Shown here: positions 1 to 7,976 of the stretch, piece by piece
Layout of the letters: the number at the start of each line of letters is the position of its first letter
How positions within the stretch are numbered: the stretch's first letter is position 1
Assembly (NCBI GenBank): GCA_031376455.1
Contig: JANMDU010000001.1
Span: 1-64,000 of the forward strand
Reading direction: 5' to 3'
DNA length: 64,000 nucleotides
Source: JANMDU01 sp031376455
GTDB taxonomy: Bacteria; Pseudomonadota; Gammaproteobacteria; Burkholderiales; Burkholderiaceae_C
Notes under the pieces: generated by a model
Databases searched by the model: none
The model's input: the letters and a program-made list of their open reading frames with translations, nothing else
Told to the model about the DNA's origin: nothing
Made by a program: the position numbers and the translations under genes

Positions 1-615
1 GTTTTTAACAAAGCGCGCGCGCTGCGCGATCATCCCGAAAAACTGGCGATTATGGAGTTCCCCCAGTTCGTCTCGCCCACATTGGTCACGCGCGATGCAT
101 CGGACATCAAGCGCTTTCACGCTGAGCACCAAGACATCATCTTAAAACCACTCGATGGCATGGGCGGCGCTGGCATCTTCCGCGTGAAAGCCGATGGCCT
201 CAATTTGGGCGGCATCATCGAAACGCTCAACAAAGACGGCGCGCAAAGCGTGATGGTGCAAAAATTCATCCCCGCCATTGAGCAGGGCGACAAGCGCATC
301 TTGGTGATCAACGGCGCGCCCGTGCCCTACAGCCTTGCGCGCATTCCGCAAGGCGGCGAAGTGCGCGGCAATTTAGCGGTAGGCGGAAAAGGCGTGGCGC
401 AACCCATCACACAACGTGATCGAGAAATTGCCGAGCACATCGGCCCGATTTTGGCCAAGCGCGGCTTGTTTTTGATCGGCCTTGATGTGATCGGCGATCA
501 GCTCACCGAGATCAACGTCACCAGCCCGACTTGCTTCCAAGAAATCAAAGATCAAACCGGTTGGGATGTGGCAACACATTTCATCACGCAGCTAGAGTTA
601 CTATTAAAACAATAG
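1..615 (+). CDS. gshB: Glutathione synthetase, C-terminal part (5' end outside window)
   Basis: ATP-grasp ligase that joins gamma-glutamylcysteine and glycine to give glutathione in the cytoplasm. The frame is open from base 1, so the gene begins before the window; the first internal ATG at 52 is not the start. Visible family motifs are ILKPLDGMGGAGIFRV (ATP-grasp), PYSLARIPQGGEVRGNLAVGG, and the C-terminal LTEINVTSPTCFQEI, all close to what I recall of E. coli GshB. About 204 residues of a usual 315 are present. The last codons and the TAG stop lie inside a dispersed repeat (599-667). gshA, the preceding enzyme of the pathway, is about 39 kb away at 39748-41064. Confidence 0.97.
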   Translation, partial: VFNKARALRDHPEKLAIMEFPQFVSPTLVTRDASDIKRFHAEHQDIILKPLDGMGGAGIFRVKADGLNLGGIIETLNKDGAQSVMVQKFIPAIEQGDKRILVINGAPVPYSLARIPQGGEVRGNLAVGGKGVAQPITQRDREIAEHIGPILAKRGLFLIGLDVIGDQLTEINVTSPTCFQEIKDQTGWDVATHFITQLELLLKQ

Positions 616-667
616 CATGTTGCGCAGATTCTATGCCGGCTAGATGCTCAAAAGGCTTAAAAATAAG
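599..667 (+). repeat. 68-bp hairpin-headed dispersed repeat, copy 1
   Basis: The stem CTATTAAAACAATAG is followed by the conserved core TGCGCAGATTCTATGCCGGC (621-640) and an AAAGGCTTAAAAAT-type tail. The stem contains the last codons and stop of gshB. Confidence 0.85.
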
Positions 668-679
668 TGATAAAAGGAT

Positions 680-1930
680 TTATCGTCCGCCCAGCCGCTC
701 CAGCTCTGTGCGCGCCGTATCCAGATCACGGCCATATTCTGCGAGATACCGATTGCGCTCTTCGCCGCTCCATTCATTCGGTGAAAAATTCTCTGCGATG
801 TACATACCGCTGATATGCACCACGCCTGCGCGGCGCGCCATCATCAGCCGATCTGGAAACTTATCGGGAATAAGCAGAAATCCATCCACATCACGCAGCC
901 TCAGCGGAAAGATCAGGCGCTTATCGCGGATCAACGCGCCAAACAGATGCAGCTTGAACTCTTGCACGCCAGCGGCCACTTCTTCATTGAACGTGACCAA
1001 GGCAAACGGCTGACCTCGCGCATCATCAATACGCCCGCTCACCACGTAGCGGCCTGCCACGCGCACGTTGGCTTTGAGATAAAAATTGAGCGAACCCGCT
1101 TCTTGCACCTCACGTACCGCGCCCCATGTAGCGGGCACATCTTCGGTGTAGATCACATCGAAATGCGCCACGCCTTCTTTGCCATCAGCGCGCACGAAGA
1201 CAAGGATGCGGATCGTGCCAGCGAAGCCCGCAAAGCCTTGTGTGGAGGGGGAGAGGCGTGCGCTGAAATTACCATCGCCCGCCACATCGTCAACTGCACC
1301 GAGACTGCTAGAGCCCGCATCTGAAAACTCTAAATTCGCTGTGCGCAGCTGCGCGAGTTGCTTTCCATCGGGCACAGATTGCGCCGCAGCACGGCTGATC
1401 AAAAGCGGCAGCACTTTGCCGCTCTTGTCTGTGGCTTGCACTGTCAATTTCACCGCGTCTTGCCCTGACAGAAACACGCGATCTTGACCCGTTTTGAGCG
1501 TGATGCCGGCCACAGGCTCGCCGCGCTCGTTACGCATCGTTTTTTCTTCCACTATCGCGTCAAACGGGCGCACTTGATCCGGTGCATCTGCCATCAGGCG
1601 CGATTCATGCGGATAGCGCGTGGCATCGCGGTAGGTGCTGAAGACTTGCGAGGCTCGCTCGAAGCGGGCGCGCGCTTGAGCGAGTTTTTCTTCGCGTAAC
1701 TTAAGCCCTTCTGAACTCAGCGGTGCGCCAGGCGGGTTAGATCCACCGCCCGCGCTTGCTCCGCTGGCTAGCGATGATCCGCTCACGCCTTGCACTTGAC
1801 CGCGCGGGCTTATTGCGCTTGCACTCAGCCCCGCCGCAACGCCGACTTGATCAGAAGCAAACAACCACCACGAAAGTGTTGCAACGGCGACTGAAGCAAG
1901 CGCCCAAGCAAGCACCGAACGCTTTGGCAT
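680..1930 (-). CDS. Exported or membrane-anchored protein of unknown function
   Basis: A 416-residue protein with an N-terminal hydrophobic segment (about residues 7-26, after MPKR) and no visible lipobox, so it is probably anchored by an uncleaved signal or secreted. A Ser/Gly/Pro-rich linker (about 35-75) and a short helical segment rich in Glu, Ala and Arg (about 75-100) precede a region that reads as beta-sandwich modules (about 125-370), ending in a charged helix. I do not recognise the family; a DUF4785 or choice-of-anchor-X style module is only a guess. It lies 48 bp downstream of the hydrolase gene at 1979-2866 on the same strand, so the two probably form one transcript. It might assist or accompany that hydrolase, but nothing in the sequence proves it. 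Confidence 0.75.
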   Translation of the reverse strand: MPKRSVLAWALASVAVATLSWWLFASDQVGVAAGLSASAISPRGQVQGVSGSSLASGASAGGGSNPPGAPLSSEGLKLREEKLAQARARFERASQVFSTYRDATRYPHESRLMADAPDQVRPFDAIVEEKTMRNERGEPVAGITLKTGQDRVFLSGQDAVKLTVQATDKSGKVLPLLISRAAAQSVPDGKQLAQLRTANLEFSDAGSSSLGAVDDVAGDGNFSARLSPSTQGFAGFAGTIRILVFVRADGKEGVAHFDVIYTEDVPATWGAVREVQEAGSLNFYLKANVRVAGRYVVSGRIDDARGQPFALVTFNEEVAAGVQEFKLHLFGALIRDKRLIFPLRLRDVDGFLLIPDKFPDRLMMARRAGVVHISGMYIAENFSPNEWSGEERNRYLAEYGRDLDTARTELERLGGR

Positions 1931-1978
1931 AGGCCGGTCTGTTTAGCTTTATGTCGGCGCCGATGAGGCTTGTTGCGC

Positions 1979-2866
1979 TTACTGCGCGTTTGTCACCATA
2001 TCTGCACGCACCAGCCCCACCACGCCACCCCAATTGCCATTGGTGTAGTGGTTGTACTGCTGGTTGTTGTCGCGGAATTGCAAGGTGTGGTTTGTCCATT
2101 TCAGACTGCCGCCTTCGTTGGCCGCGGTCCCAAGATTCAGATCGTTGCAAAACCAATCGCTTGGGTTGCACAGGCCACGCCCGCCCGAACCAGCCGTGCC
2201 GCCCGAAGAATGGTAGGCCACAGCTTGATCATCTTGCCCGGGCATCAAGCCAGACTGCACCGCGCCACTGGCACCTGCAAACATATAAAACCATTTCGCA
2301 CGGGTCTGGTTGTGGTCATAGAGTGCGCGGGCTGTGGCTGTTTTGAGATCGCTGGTGAGCGCATCCGATACAGCCCAACTACCCAAATCTGCCAACTCGC
2401 TACCGCCGGCAGCACCCGCAGCAACATTGACCCACTTGATATTCCAGCCCGTCTGCGTGCCGCCGCCTGCTGCATTGGAGCATTGGCCGCCCGAGACGAT
2501 GCCCGTTTTCTTTGTGCGCGCTGTGCCGCCGTAGAGCGACATGGCATAGCCAATTTGCAGGTTGCCCGCGCTGTGTGCAGCGACATAGCACCAATTGCTA
2601 CCGGTGCAATAGCAATCCAACGCATCGCGAACGCGGAAATTTTGATCCGCAATGCGACTTGATCCATCCCAGTTCACCGAGATTTTATTCACGCCAGCGG
2701 CTGTGCTGGCCGGGCCCCAGTAAGTGAAATCGGCATAGTTACCGCCTTGCACTCCAGGGTTGTTGCGACCATTGATCCAAAGGGAATAGTTGGTGGCTAC
2801 AGCAGCGCCTGCAGTAGCCAATACAAGAACAGCTACGCCTAAAGCGGCCAGGAGTTTGTTTTTCAT
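1979..2866 (-). CDS. Secreted protein with serine-hydrolase (alpha/beta hydrolase-like) elbow
   Basis: A 295-residue protein with a clear Sec signal peptide (residues 1-24, cleavage near AAVA/TNYSLW). The segment WCYVAAHSAGNLQIGYA (about residues 92-108) looks like a nucleophile elbow of G/A-H-S-x-G type with Ser99 as candidate nucleophile. Later Asp and His residues (GQDDQAVAYH, and NHYTNGNWGG near the C terminus) could complete a triad. Six or more Cys residues suggest disulphides, consistent with periplasmic or extracellular location. A lipase or esterase-like activity is inferred; the substrate cannot be told. It is first in a probable two-gene unit with 680-1930 and has a strong palindrome (2887-2908) just upstream of its start. 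Confidence 0.6.
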   Translation of the reverse strand: MKNKLLAALGVAVLVLATAGAAVATNYSLWINGRNNPGVQGGNYADFTYWGPASTAAGVNKISVNWDGSSRIADQNFRVRDALDCYCTGSNWCYVAAHSAGNLQIGYAMSLYGGTARTKKTGIVSGGQCSNAAGGGTQTGWNIKWVNVAAGAAGGSELADLGSWAVSDALTSDLKTATARALYDHNQTRAKWFYMFAGASGAVQSGLMPGQDDQAVAYHSSGGTAGSGGRGLCNPSDWFCNDLNLGTAANEGGSLKWTNHTLQFRDNNQQYNHYTNGNWGGVVGLVRADMVTNAQ

Positions 2867-2886
2867 GTGTGTCTCCAGATTTGAAT

Positions 2887-2908
2887 AAAAAGAACGGTCG
2901 TTCTTTTT
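2887..2908. promoter_or_regulatory. Perfect 10-bp inverted repeat upstream of secreted hydrolase
   Basis: Arms AAAAAGAACG and CGTTCTTTTT are separated by GT. The core AGAACGGTCGTTCT has the size and symmetry of TetR-family operators. It is 20 bp before the hydrolase start and 75 bp after the mrdA stop. Because T-runs flank it on both strands, a weak terminator of the mre operon is the alternative. Confidence 0.5.
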
Positions 2909-2983
2909 TTCATATTGTCTGAAATCTGACGCGCTGCGCCAACTCGGGAAAACCCGCGAAATGACTTGGCTGAGCGCTCTAAA

Positions 2984-4942
2984 TCAAGGCTGTGCGGCTT
3001 TCCAAGGAATCTCTTCCGCCTTACGCGGCTTGCCTATCGGCGCAGCAGCTTGCCCTTTTTTTACCGCTGCCATGTCTTCCTCGCTGGGATATTGGCCAAG
3101 CAGCACATAGTCAAACACGCGGCGCGCAATTGGCGCGGCATGCTCGGCACCAAAGCCTACGTTTTCCACAATAACGGCGAGCGCAATTTGCGGGTTGTCG
3201 GCAGGCGCAAAGGCCATGTAGAGCGCGTGATCGCGCTGGTGTTCTTCCATCTTGGAGGCGTTGTATTTGTCTTTTTGACCAATCGTCACAGCTTGCGCCG
3301 TACCCGTCTTGCCGCCGCTCACATAGCCTGCCCCGGCAAACACGCGCGCCGATGTGCCTTCTTTCGTCACGCCCACCAGTGAGCGATTGATGACAGCGAT
3401 ATGCTCCGGCTTGTAGCCCAAACTGAGCGCAGGCTCTTTGGCAGCTGGAATCCAGCTGCGGCTGAGTGCATCTTGCGTGGCTGTGACTAACTTGGGTTGA
3501 TGCCGGAGGCCACCATTGGCCAAAATTCCGGTGGCATGCGCCAATTGCAGCATGGTGAAGGTGTTGTAGCCTTGACCGATACCTAGGGAGATCGTCTCGC
3601 CGGCATACCATTTTTTCTGTTCGGCTCGTTTGTAATAGGCGCGCTTCCAATCTTGGCTAGGCAACACGCCGCGCACCTCGCCATTGATATCAATCCCCGT
3701 GTATTGCCCAAAGCCAAGTGGCTTCATGAAATCATGCATGGCATCAACGCCCAGCTCGTTAGCGAGTGAGTAGTAGTACACGTTCGATGATTTCACAATG
3801 CTGCGATACATATCCACCGCGCCCAATCCGCCATCGCCGTGGCTGCGGAAAGTATGGCCGCCAAATGTCCATGAGCCTGCATCATTGATGATCGTGCCAG
3901 CAGTGCGTTTGCCCGTTTCTAAGGCGGCTAGGGCCATGAAAGGCTTGTAGGTTGAGCCGGGTGGATAAGTGCCGCGTAGCGCTCTGTTGAGCAAAGGTTT
4001 GTCGATGCTTTCATTCAAGATTTGCCAATTCTCAACATCGATACCTTCAACAAAAAGGTTCGGATCAAAAGTCGGCATACTCACGAAAGCGAGCACCTCG
4101 CCATTGCGCGGATCAATCGCCACCAGCGCCCCGCGCCGATCACCATACATCTCTTCGATCAGCTTTTGCAACTTGATATCAATCGAGAGCTTAATCGTGT
4201 TGCCGGGCGTGGCGGGGTTGCTTGCGAGCTTACGCACGGCGCGGCCGCCAGCAGACGTCTCAACCTGATCCACGCCGGTAATGCCATGCAGCTGCTGCTC
4301 AAAGCTTTGCTCCACGCCGAGCTTGCCAATGTAGTCTGTGCCTTTGTAGTTGGTCTGCTGCTCATCGGGCCACTCTTCGATCTGCTCTTTCTCACGCTGA
4401 TTGATGCGGCCAATGTAGCCAATCACATGGCTAGCCAGCTCGCCATGCGGATACTGACGAAACAGGCGCGCCTTGATATCCACACCGGGAAAACGAAAGC
4501 GCTGCGCAGCAAATCTGGCCACCTCTTCATCAGACAAGCGCGTACGGATCGGCAGCGATTCAAAGCTTTTGGATTCATCGAGGAGCTTTTTAAAGCGGCG
4601 CTTATCGCGCGGCGCAATCTCCACCAGCGCAGAAAGCTGGTCAATCGTTTCTTCCAATGTGCCGGAAATTTTCGAGGGCGTGATCTCCAGCGTATAGGCT
4701 GAATAATTAGTGGCCAAGGTGATGCCGTTGCGATCCATGATCAGGCCGCGATTGGGCACGATAGGCACGACTGCTGTGCGATTGCTCTCGGCCTGTTCTT
4801 CAAAATCCTCATGGCGCACCACTTGCAGCCAAACGAGGCGAATCACCAGCATTAAAAACGCAAGCAGCACCACGCCACTGGCCACCAAAATCCGGCGGCG
4901 GAATTTGGCAAGCTCAGCATCGACATTACGAAGTTCGGTCAT
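2984..4942 (-). CDS. mrdA: Penicillin-binding protein 2, elongasome transpeptidase
   Basis: Class B PBP that cross-links peptidoglycan during lateral wall growth, anchored in the inner membrane with its catalytic domain in the periplasm. I start it at the ATG at 4942, giving MTELRNVDAELAKFRRRI, the usual Burkholderiales N terminus; a longer GTG start at 4990 overlaps mreD. From 4942 the protein has 652 residues, normal for the family. One membrane helix lies at about residues 18-40. The active site shows S330-T-Y-K, then SSNVYYY (SxN), then KTGTAQ. It is last in the mreB-C-D-mrdA unit. The expected rodA partner is not downstream; a secreted hydrolase is there instead. Confidence 0.96.
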   Translation of the reverse strand: MTELRNVDAELAKFRRRILVASGVVLLAFLMLVIRLVWLQVVRHEDFEEQAESNRTAVVPIVPNRGLIMDRNGITLATNYSAYTLEITPSKISGTLEETIDQLSALVEIAPRDKRRFKKLLDESKSFESLPIRTRLSDEEVARFAAQRFRFPGVDIKARLFRQYPHGELASHVIGYIGRINQREKEQIEEWPDEQQTNYKGTDYIGKLGVEQSFEQQLHGITGVDQVETSAGGRAVRKLASNPATPGNTIKLSIDIKLQKLIEEMYGDRRGALVAIDPRNGEVLAFVSMPTFDPNLFVEGIDVENWQILNESIDKPLLNRALRGTYPPGSTYKPFMALAALETGKRTAGTIINDAGSWTFGGHTFRSHGDGGLGAVDMYRSIVKSSNVYYYSLANELGVDAMHDFMKPLGFGQYTGIDINGEVRGVLPSQDWKRAYYKRAEQKKWYAGETISLGIGQGYNTFTMLQLAHATGILANGGLRHQPKLVTATQDALSRSWIPAAKEPALSLGYKPEHIAVINRSLVGVTKEGTSARVFAGAGYVSGGKTGTAQAVTIGQKDKYNASKMEEHQRDHALYMAFAPADNPQIALAVIVENVGFGAEHAAPIARRVFDYVLLGQYPSEEDMAAVKKGQAAAPIGKPRKAEEIPWKAAQP

Positions 4943-4955
4943 GGCGGAAGTTCTG

Positions 4956-5483
4956 TCATAACGGTCTATTTGCATCAGGATCAGGCGCACGCATTTGAGG
5001 CGCGAGCAAGATCAGCGTCACAACCGGCCAAAGCACCGCCTCAATAAACGGCGAAAGTACAAATCCCCAGCCCGGAAAACTATTGCCCGCCAACATGCGC
5101 ACAAGTAACTGCAGGGCGTGTGCTCCTAAGAGCAATGGAAAGATTTGCAGCGCCTGCGAAGGGATCGAGTACCACAGCAAGCGGCGAGAAATCGTGATGG
5201 CAAAAAAACTTAAAGTGGTGTACGCCAGCGCATGCTGTCCCAGCAAAGCGCCTTGATGGACATCCATGCATAAGCCAAAGACAAAAGCCGTGCCCACGCC
5301 CACACGCAGCGGCTGATGGATCACCCAAAACACCAACGTCAGCGCCAACACGTCGGGCGGCCAAGCAGCCCGGCCTAGCAACGTGGAAATCAACACATTG
5401 AGCATCAAGGCGGCCAGCAATGAGCCCCACACAAACAAAGGATTGGCAGGCAGCAGCAGTTGCTGGCCAGAGCGCATGATCAT
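4956..5483 (-). CDS. mreD: Rod shape-determining membrane protein MreD
   Basis: A 175-residue polytopic inner-membrane protein of the elongasome with about five hydrophobic segments. It links MreC and MreB to the wall-synthesis machinery. Its ATG overlaps the mreC stop by four bases, implying translational coupling, and its 3' end lies just before the mrdA start. Length and position between mreC and mrdA are canonical; sequence conservation in this family is low, so the call rests largely on context and hydrophobicity. Confidence 0.92.
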   Translation of the reverse strand: MIMRSGQQLLLPANPLFVWGSLLAALMLNVLISTLLGRAAWPPDVLALTLVFWVIHQPLRVGVGTAFVFGLCMDVHQGALLGQHALAYTTLSFFAITISRRLLWYSIPSQALQIFPLLLGAHALQLLVRMLAGNSFPGWGFVLSPFIEAVLWPVVTLILLAPQMRAPDPDANRPL

Positions 5484-6400
5484 TTTTTCGCTCCTTTTTT
5501 AGGAGCATTCTGCGCAGGTTCTACGCCGGCTGGTATCGGTATTTGCACTGAAAATGGCTCAAGAATCATGACGTGGCGCGCGCCGAGCGTGTTGGCCAAA
5601 GGTTGACAAAATATTTTAGCAAACGCCGAATCCGCACGACGCTCCACCTTATCCACCCTTGCCACCGGCATGCCCGGTGGATACACCCCATCGACTCCGC
5701 TGGTCGACAAAATATCGCCTTGCTGCACATCGGCATTGCCGGCCATAAAGCGCAACTCCAGCGTACCACCGTGTACCGAGGGATCGCCATACACCACGCT
5801 GCGCGCACCGGTGCGCGTGTTGAGCACGGGAATCGTATGGTCTCGATCAATCAGAAGCGTGACTTCGCTGGAAAGCGGGTAGACGCGCGTCACTTGCCCC
5901 AGCACGCCCTCTGCGTCCATCACAGGCGAGCCGTTTTTGATGCCTTGCATGCTGCCCTTATCCACCATGACGCGGCGCGTGAAAGGATCAGCTGCGTCGT
6001 AGACCACCTCTGCAGCCTGCGCTGGCGTGCTGGTTCGTTCCTTCAAGGCAAGCAATTTTCGCAAGCGATCGTTCTCTAGCCCCAATTGTTCGACCTGCGC
6101 AGCACGCTGGGCTTGCATGGCAAGCCGCTTCTTCGCGTCGAGTTCCGCGCGCTGGGATGTATCAAGCGATGTGAAGTATTCCCCGCCGCCATGCACCATC
6201 TCAACTGGCCGCATCACAGCCCATTGCACCGGATATAGCGCGGAGGCGACAGCTACGCGAATGGGGTTCGTAAGTTTGAAGCGCGTATCCGCCACCATCA
6301 AAAATAACGCGACAGCACTAAAAACCATGAGCTTAGAAAATGCCGAATGCCCTTGTTTAAAAAAGGGCGGTGGGGAGCGGTCCAGTGTTCCTAATGGCAC
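5480..6400 (-). CDS. mreC: Rod shape-determining protein MreC
   Basis: A bitopic protein that scaffolds the elongasome in the periplasm. It starts at a GTG (6398-6400) with a good AGGAG six bases upstream and has 306 residues. One membrane helix lies at about residues 20-40, followed by a coiled coil (about 75-115, with LENDRLRKLLALKER) and the MreC beta-domain with repeated G-SPV and DGV-GQV turns. The last 25 or so codons overlap a dispersed repeat (5488-5556) that encodes IPIPAGVEPAQNAPKK, so the C-terminal tail appears to have been built from repeat DNA. It overlaps mreD by four bases. Confidence 0.95.
   Translation of the reverse strand: MPLGTLDRSPPPFFKQGHSAFSKLMVFSAVALFLMVADTRFKLTNPIRVAVASALYPVQWAVMRPVEMVHGGGEYFTSLDTSQRAELDAKKRLAMQAQRAAQVEQLGLENDRLRKLLALKERTSTPAQAAEVVYDAADPFTRRVMVDKGSMQGIKNGSPVMDAEGVLGQVTRVYPLSSEVTLLIDRDHTIPVLNTRTGARSVVYGDPSVHGGTLELRFMAGNADVQQGDILSTSGVDGVYPPGMPVARVDKVERRADSAFAKIFCQPLANTLGARHVMILEPFSVQIPIPAGVEPAQNAPKKGAKK
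5488..5556 (+). repeat. 68-bp dispersed repeat copy inside the mreC 3' end
   Basis: The stem GCTCC...GGAGC replaces the usual GCTAT...ATAGC while keeping base pairing, followed by TGCGCAGGTTCTACGCCGGC (5511-5530) and a degenerate tail. It lies antisense to mreC and is translated as part of the MreC C terminus. Confidence 0.75.
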
Positions 6401-6448
6401 AGAGGACTCCTGCGGCTAGCGGGCTCTATCGTTGCAGTCGTGTCAGCT

Positions 6449-7495
6449 TCATTCGGAAGCAAAGATGCTGCCCATGCGATGGCCAGAATTTTCCAGCGCA
6501 ATACCGCAGCCGCGCACCACGCAGGTCAGCGGATCTTCTGCCACCAGCACTGGCAAGCCCGTTTCTTCGGCCAGCAAGCGATCCAGATCACGTAGCAGCG
6601 CTCCGCCACCCGTGAGCATCATGCCGCGCTCGGCAATGTCTGCACCTAGCTCGGGAGGCGTTTGCTCGAGCGCATTTTTGACGGCTGACACAATTTGGTT
6701 CAGCGGATCGGTCAGCGCTTCCAGCACTTCATTTGATGAAATAGTAAACGCACGCGGAACACCTTCCGACAAATTGCGCCCTTTGACTTCCATTTCTTTG
6801 ACTTCTGAGCCCGGAAAGGCCGAGCCGATTTTTTTCTTGATCGCCTCTGCTGTGGGCTCGCCGATCAGCATGCCGTAGTTGCGGCGAATGTAGTTGATGA
6901 TGGCTTCGTCGAATTTGTCGCCACCCACGCGCACCGAGCCTTTGTAGACCATGCCGCCCAGCGAAATCACGCCCACTTCTGTCGTGCCGCCGCCGATATC
7001 CACCACCATCGAGCCTGACGCCTCGGAAACTGGGAGACCTGCGCCAATGGCAGCCGCCATCGGCTCTTCAATCAAATCCACCGGGCTGCCGCCAGCCGCT
7101 TCTGCTGCGTCGCGAATCGCGCGACGCTCCACTTGCGTGGACCCGCAAGGCACACAAATGATAATGCGCGGCGAGGGTGTGAGCAGCGTGCGCGGGTGTA
7201 CCATTTTGATGAATTGCTTAATCATCTGCTCGGTGATCACGAAATCGGCGATCACGCCGTCTTTCATCGGGCGAATCGCCTCAATATTGCCCGGCACTTT
7301 GCCCAGCATCGCCTTGGCTTCGCGGCCCACGGCCTGAATCACTTTTTTCCCCTGCGGCCCGCCCTCGTGGCGAATCGCCACCACCGACGGCTCATCGAGC
7401 ACAATGCCCTTACCGCGTGCAAAGATCAATGTGTTGGCCGTGCCTAAATCGATGGCGAGGTCGGTTGACAAATACCGACGGAATACACCTAACAT
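6449..7495 (-). CDS. mreB: Actin-like rod shape protein MreB
   Basis: Bacterial actin that polymerises under the inner membrane and positions wall synthesis. I use the ATG at 7495 (MLGVFRRYLSTDLAIDLG), which has AGGA six bases upstream, instead of the TTG six bases earlier; this gives 348 residues, the usual length. ATP-binding signatures are visible: DLAIDLGTANTLIFARG (phosphate 1) and VDIGGGTTEVGVISLGG (phosphate 2). The N-terminal amphipathic stretch is typical for membrane binding. It is first in the shape operon and divergent from gatC across 177 bp that must hold promoters for both directions. Confidence 0.98.
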   Translation of the reverse strand: MLGVFRRYLSTDLAIDLGTANTLIFARGKGIVLDEPSVVAIRHEGGPQGKKVIQAVGREAKAMLGKVPGNIEAIRPMKDGVIADFVITEQMIKQFIKMVHPRTLLTPSPRIIICVPCGSTQVERRAIRDAAEAAGGSPVDLIEEPMAAAIGAGLPVSEASGSMVVDIGGGTTEVGVISLGGMVYKGSVRVGGDKFDEAIINYIRRNYGMLIGEPTAEAIKKKIGSAFPGSEVKEMEVKGRNLSEGVPRAFTISSNEVLEALTDPLNQIVSAVKNALEQTPPELGADIAERGMMLTGGGALLRDLDRLLAEETGLPVLVAEDPLTCVVRGCGIALENSGHRMGSIFASE

Positions 7496-7672
7496 CTTCA
7501 ATCCTTTTTTGTGGGTTTCGTGCTCGTGGTCGGAGCAATCAAAACCAATCGCACAGCAAAGACAGGATAATACCTGATTGCCCCTTCAATACGTGGGTTT
7601 TTTGCTCCTAAATTTGTTGCAAAACACCACGCTGCCCACAACTGCATCTCTGTGCTTTCAAACCTGATCACC

Positions 7673-7972
7673 ATGCCTCTCGAACCCAAAGACATCGACC
7701 GCATTGCCAACTTAGCGCGGCTTGAGCTGCACCATGGCGAGGGCGAGCGCATGCTTGGCTCGCTCAACGCATTTTTCAGCATCGTAGAACTTATGAAAGC
7801 GGTGGACACCACGGGTATCGAACCTTTGGCGCACCCCGTGGCCGCGATTCAAGCCATCCAGTTGCGTCTGCGCCCAGATGTCGTGAGCGAGCCCAATAAT
7901 CGCGAAGCCAATCAGCGTAGTGCCCCGTCTGTGGAGCGCGGACTGTTTCTCGTGCCTAAAGTCATTGAATAA
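7673..7972 (+). CDS. gatC: Asp-tRNA(Asn)/Glu-tRNA(Gln) amidotransferase subunit C
   Basis: Small subunit that stabilises the GatAB complex, which amidates misacylated Glu-tRNA(Gln) and Asp-tRNA(Asn). I place the start at the ATG at 7673 (MPLEPKDIDRIANLARLEL), which matches the family N terminus; a GTG at 7652 would add seven residues. The product is 99 residues, normal for GatC. No convincing ribosome-binding site is seen. It is the first gene of gatCAB, four bases before gatA. Confidence 0.95.
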   Translation: MPLEPKDIDRIANLARLELHHGEGERMLGSLNAFFSIVELMKAVDTTGIEPLAHPVAAIQAIQLRLRPDVVSEPNNREANQRSAPSVERGLFLVPKVIE

Positions 7973-7976
7973 AAAA

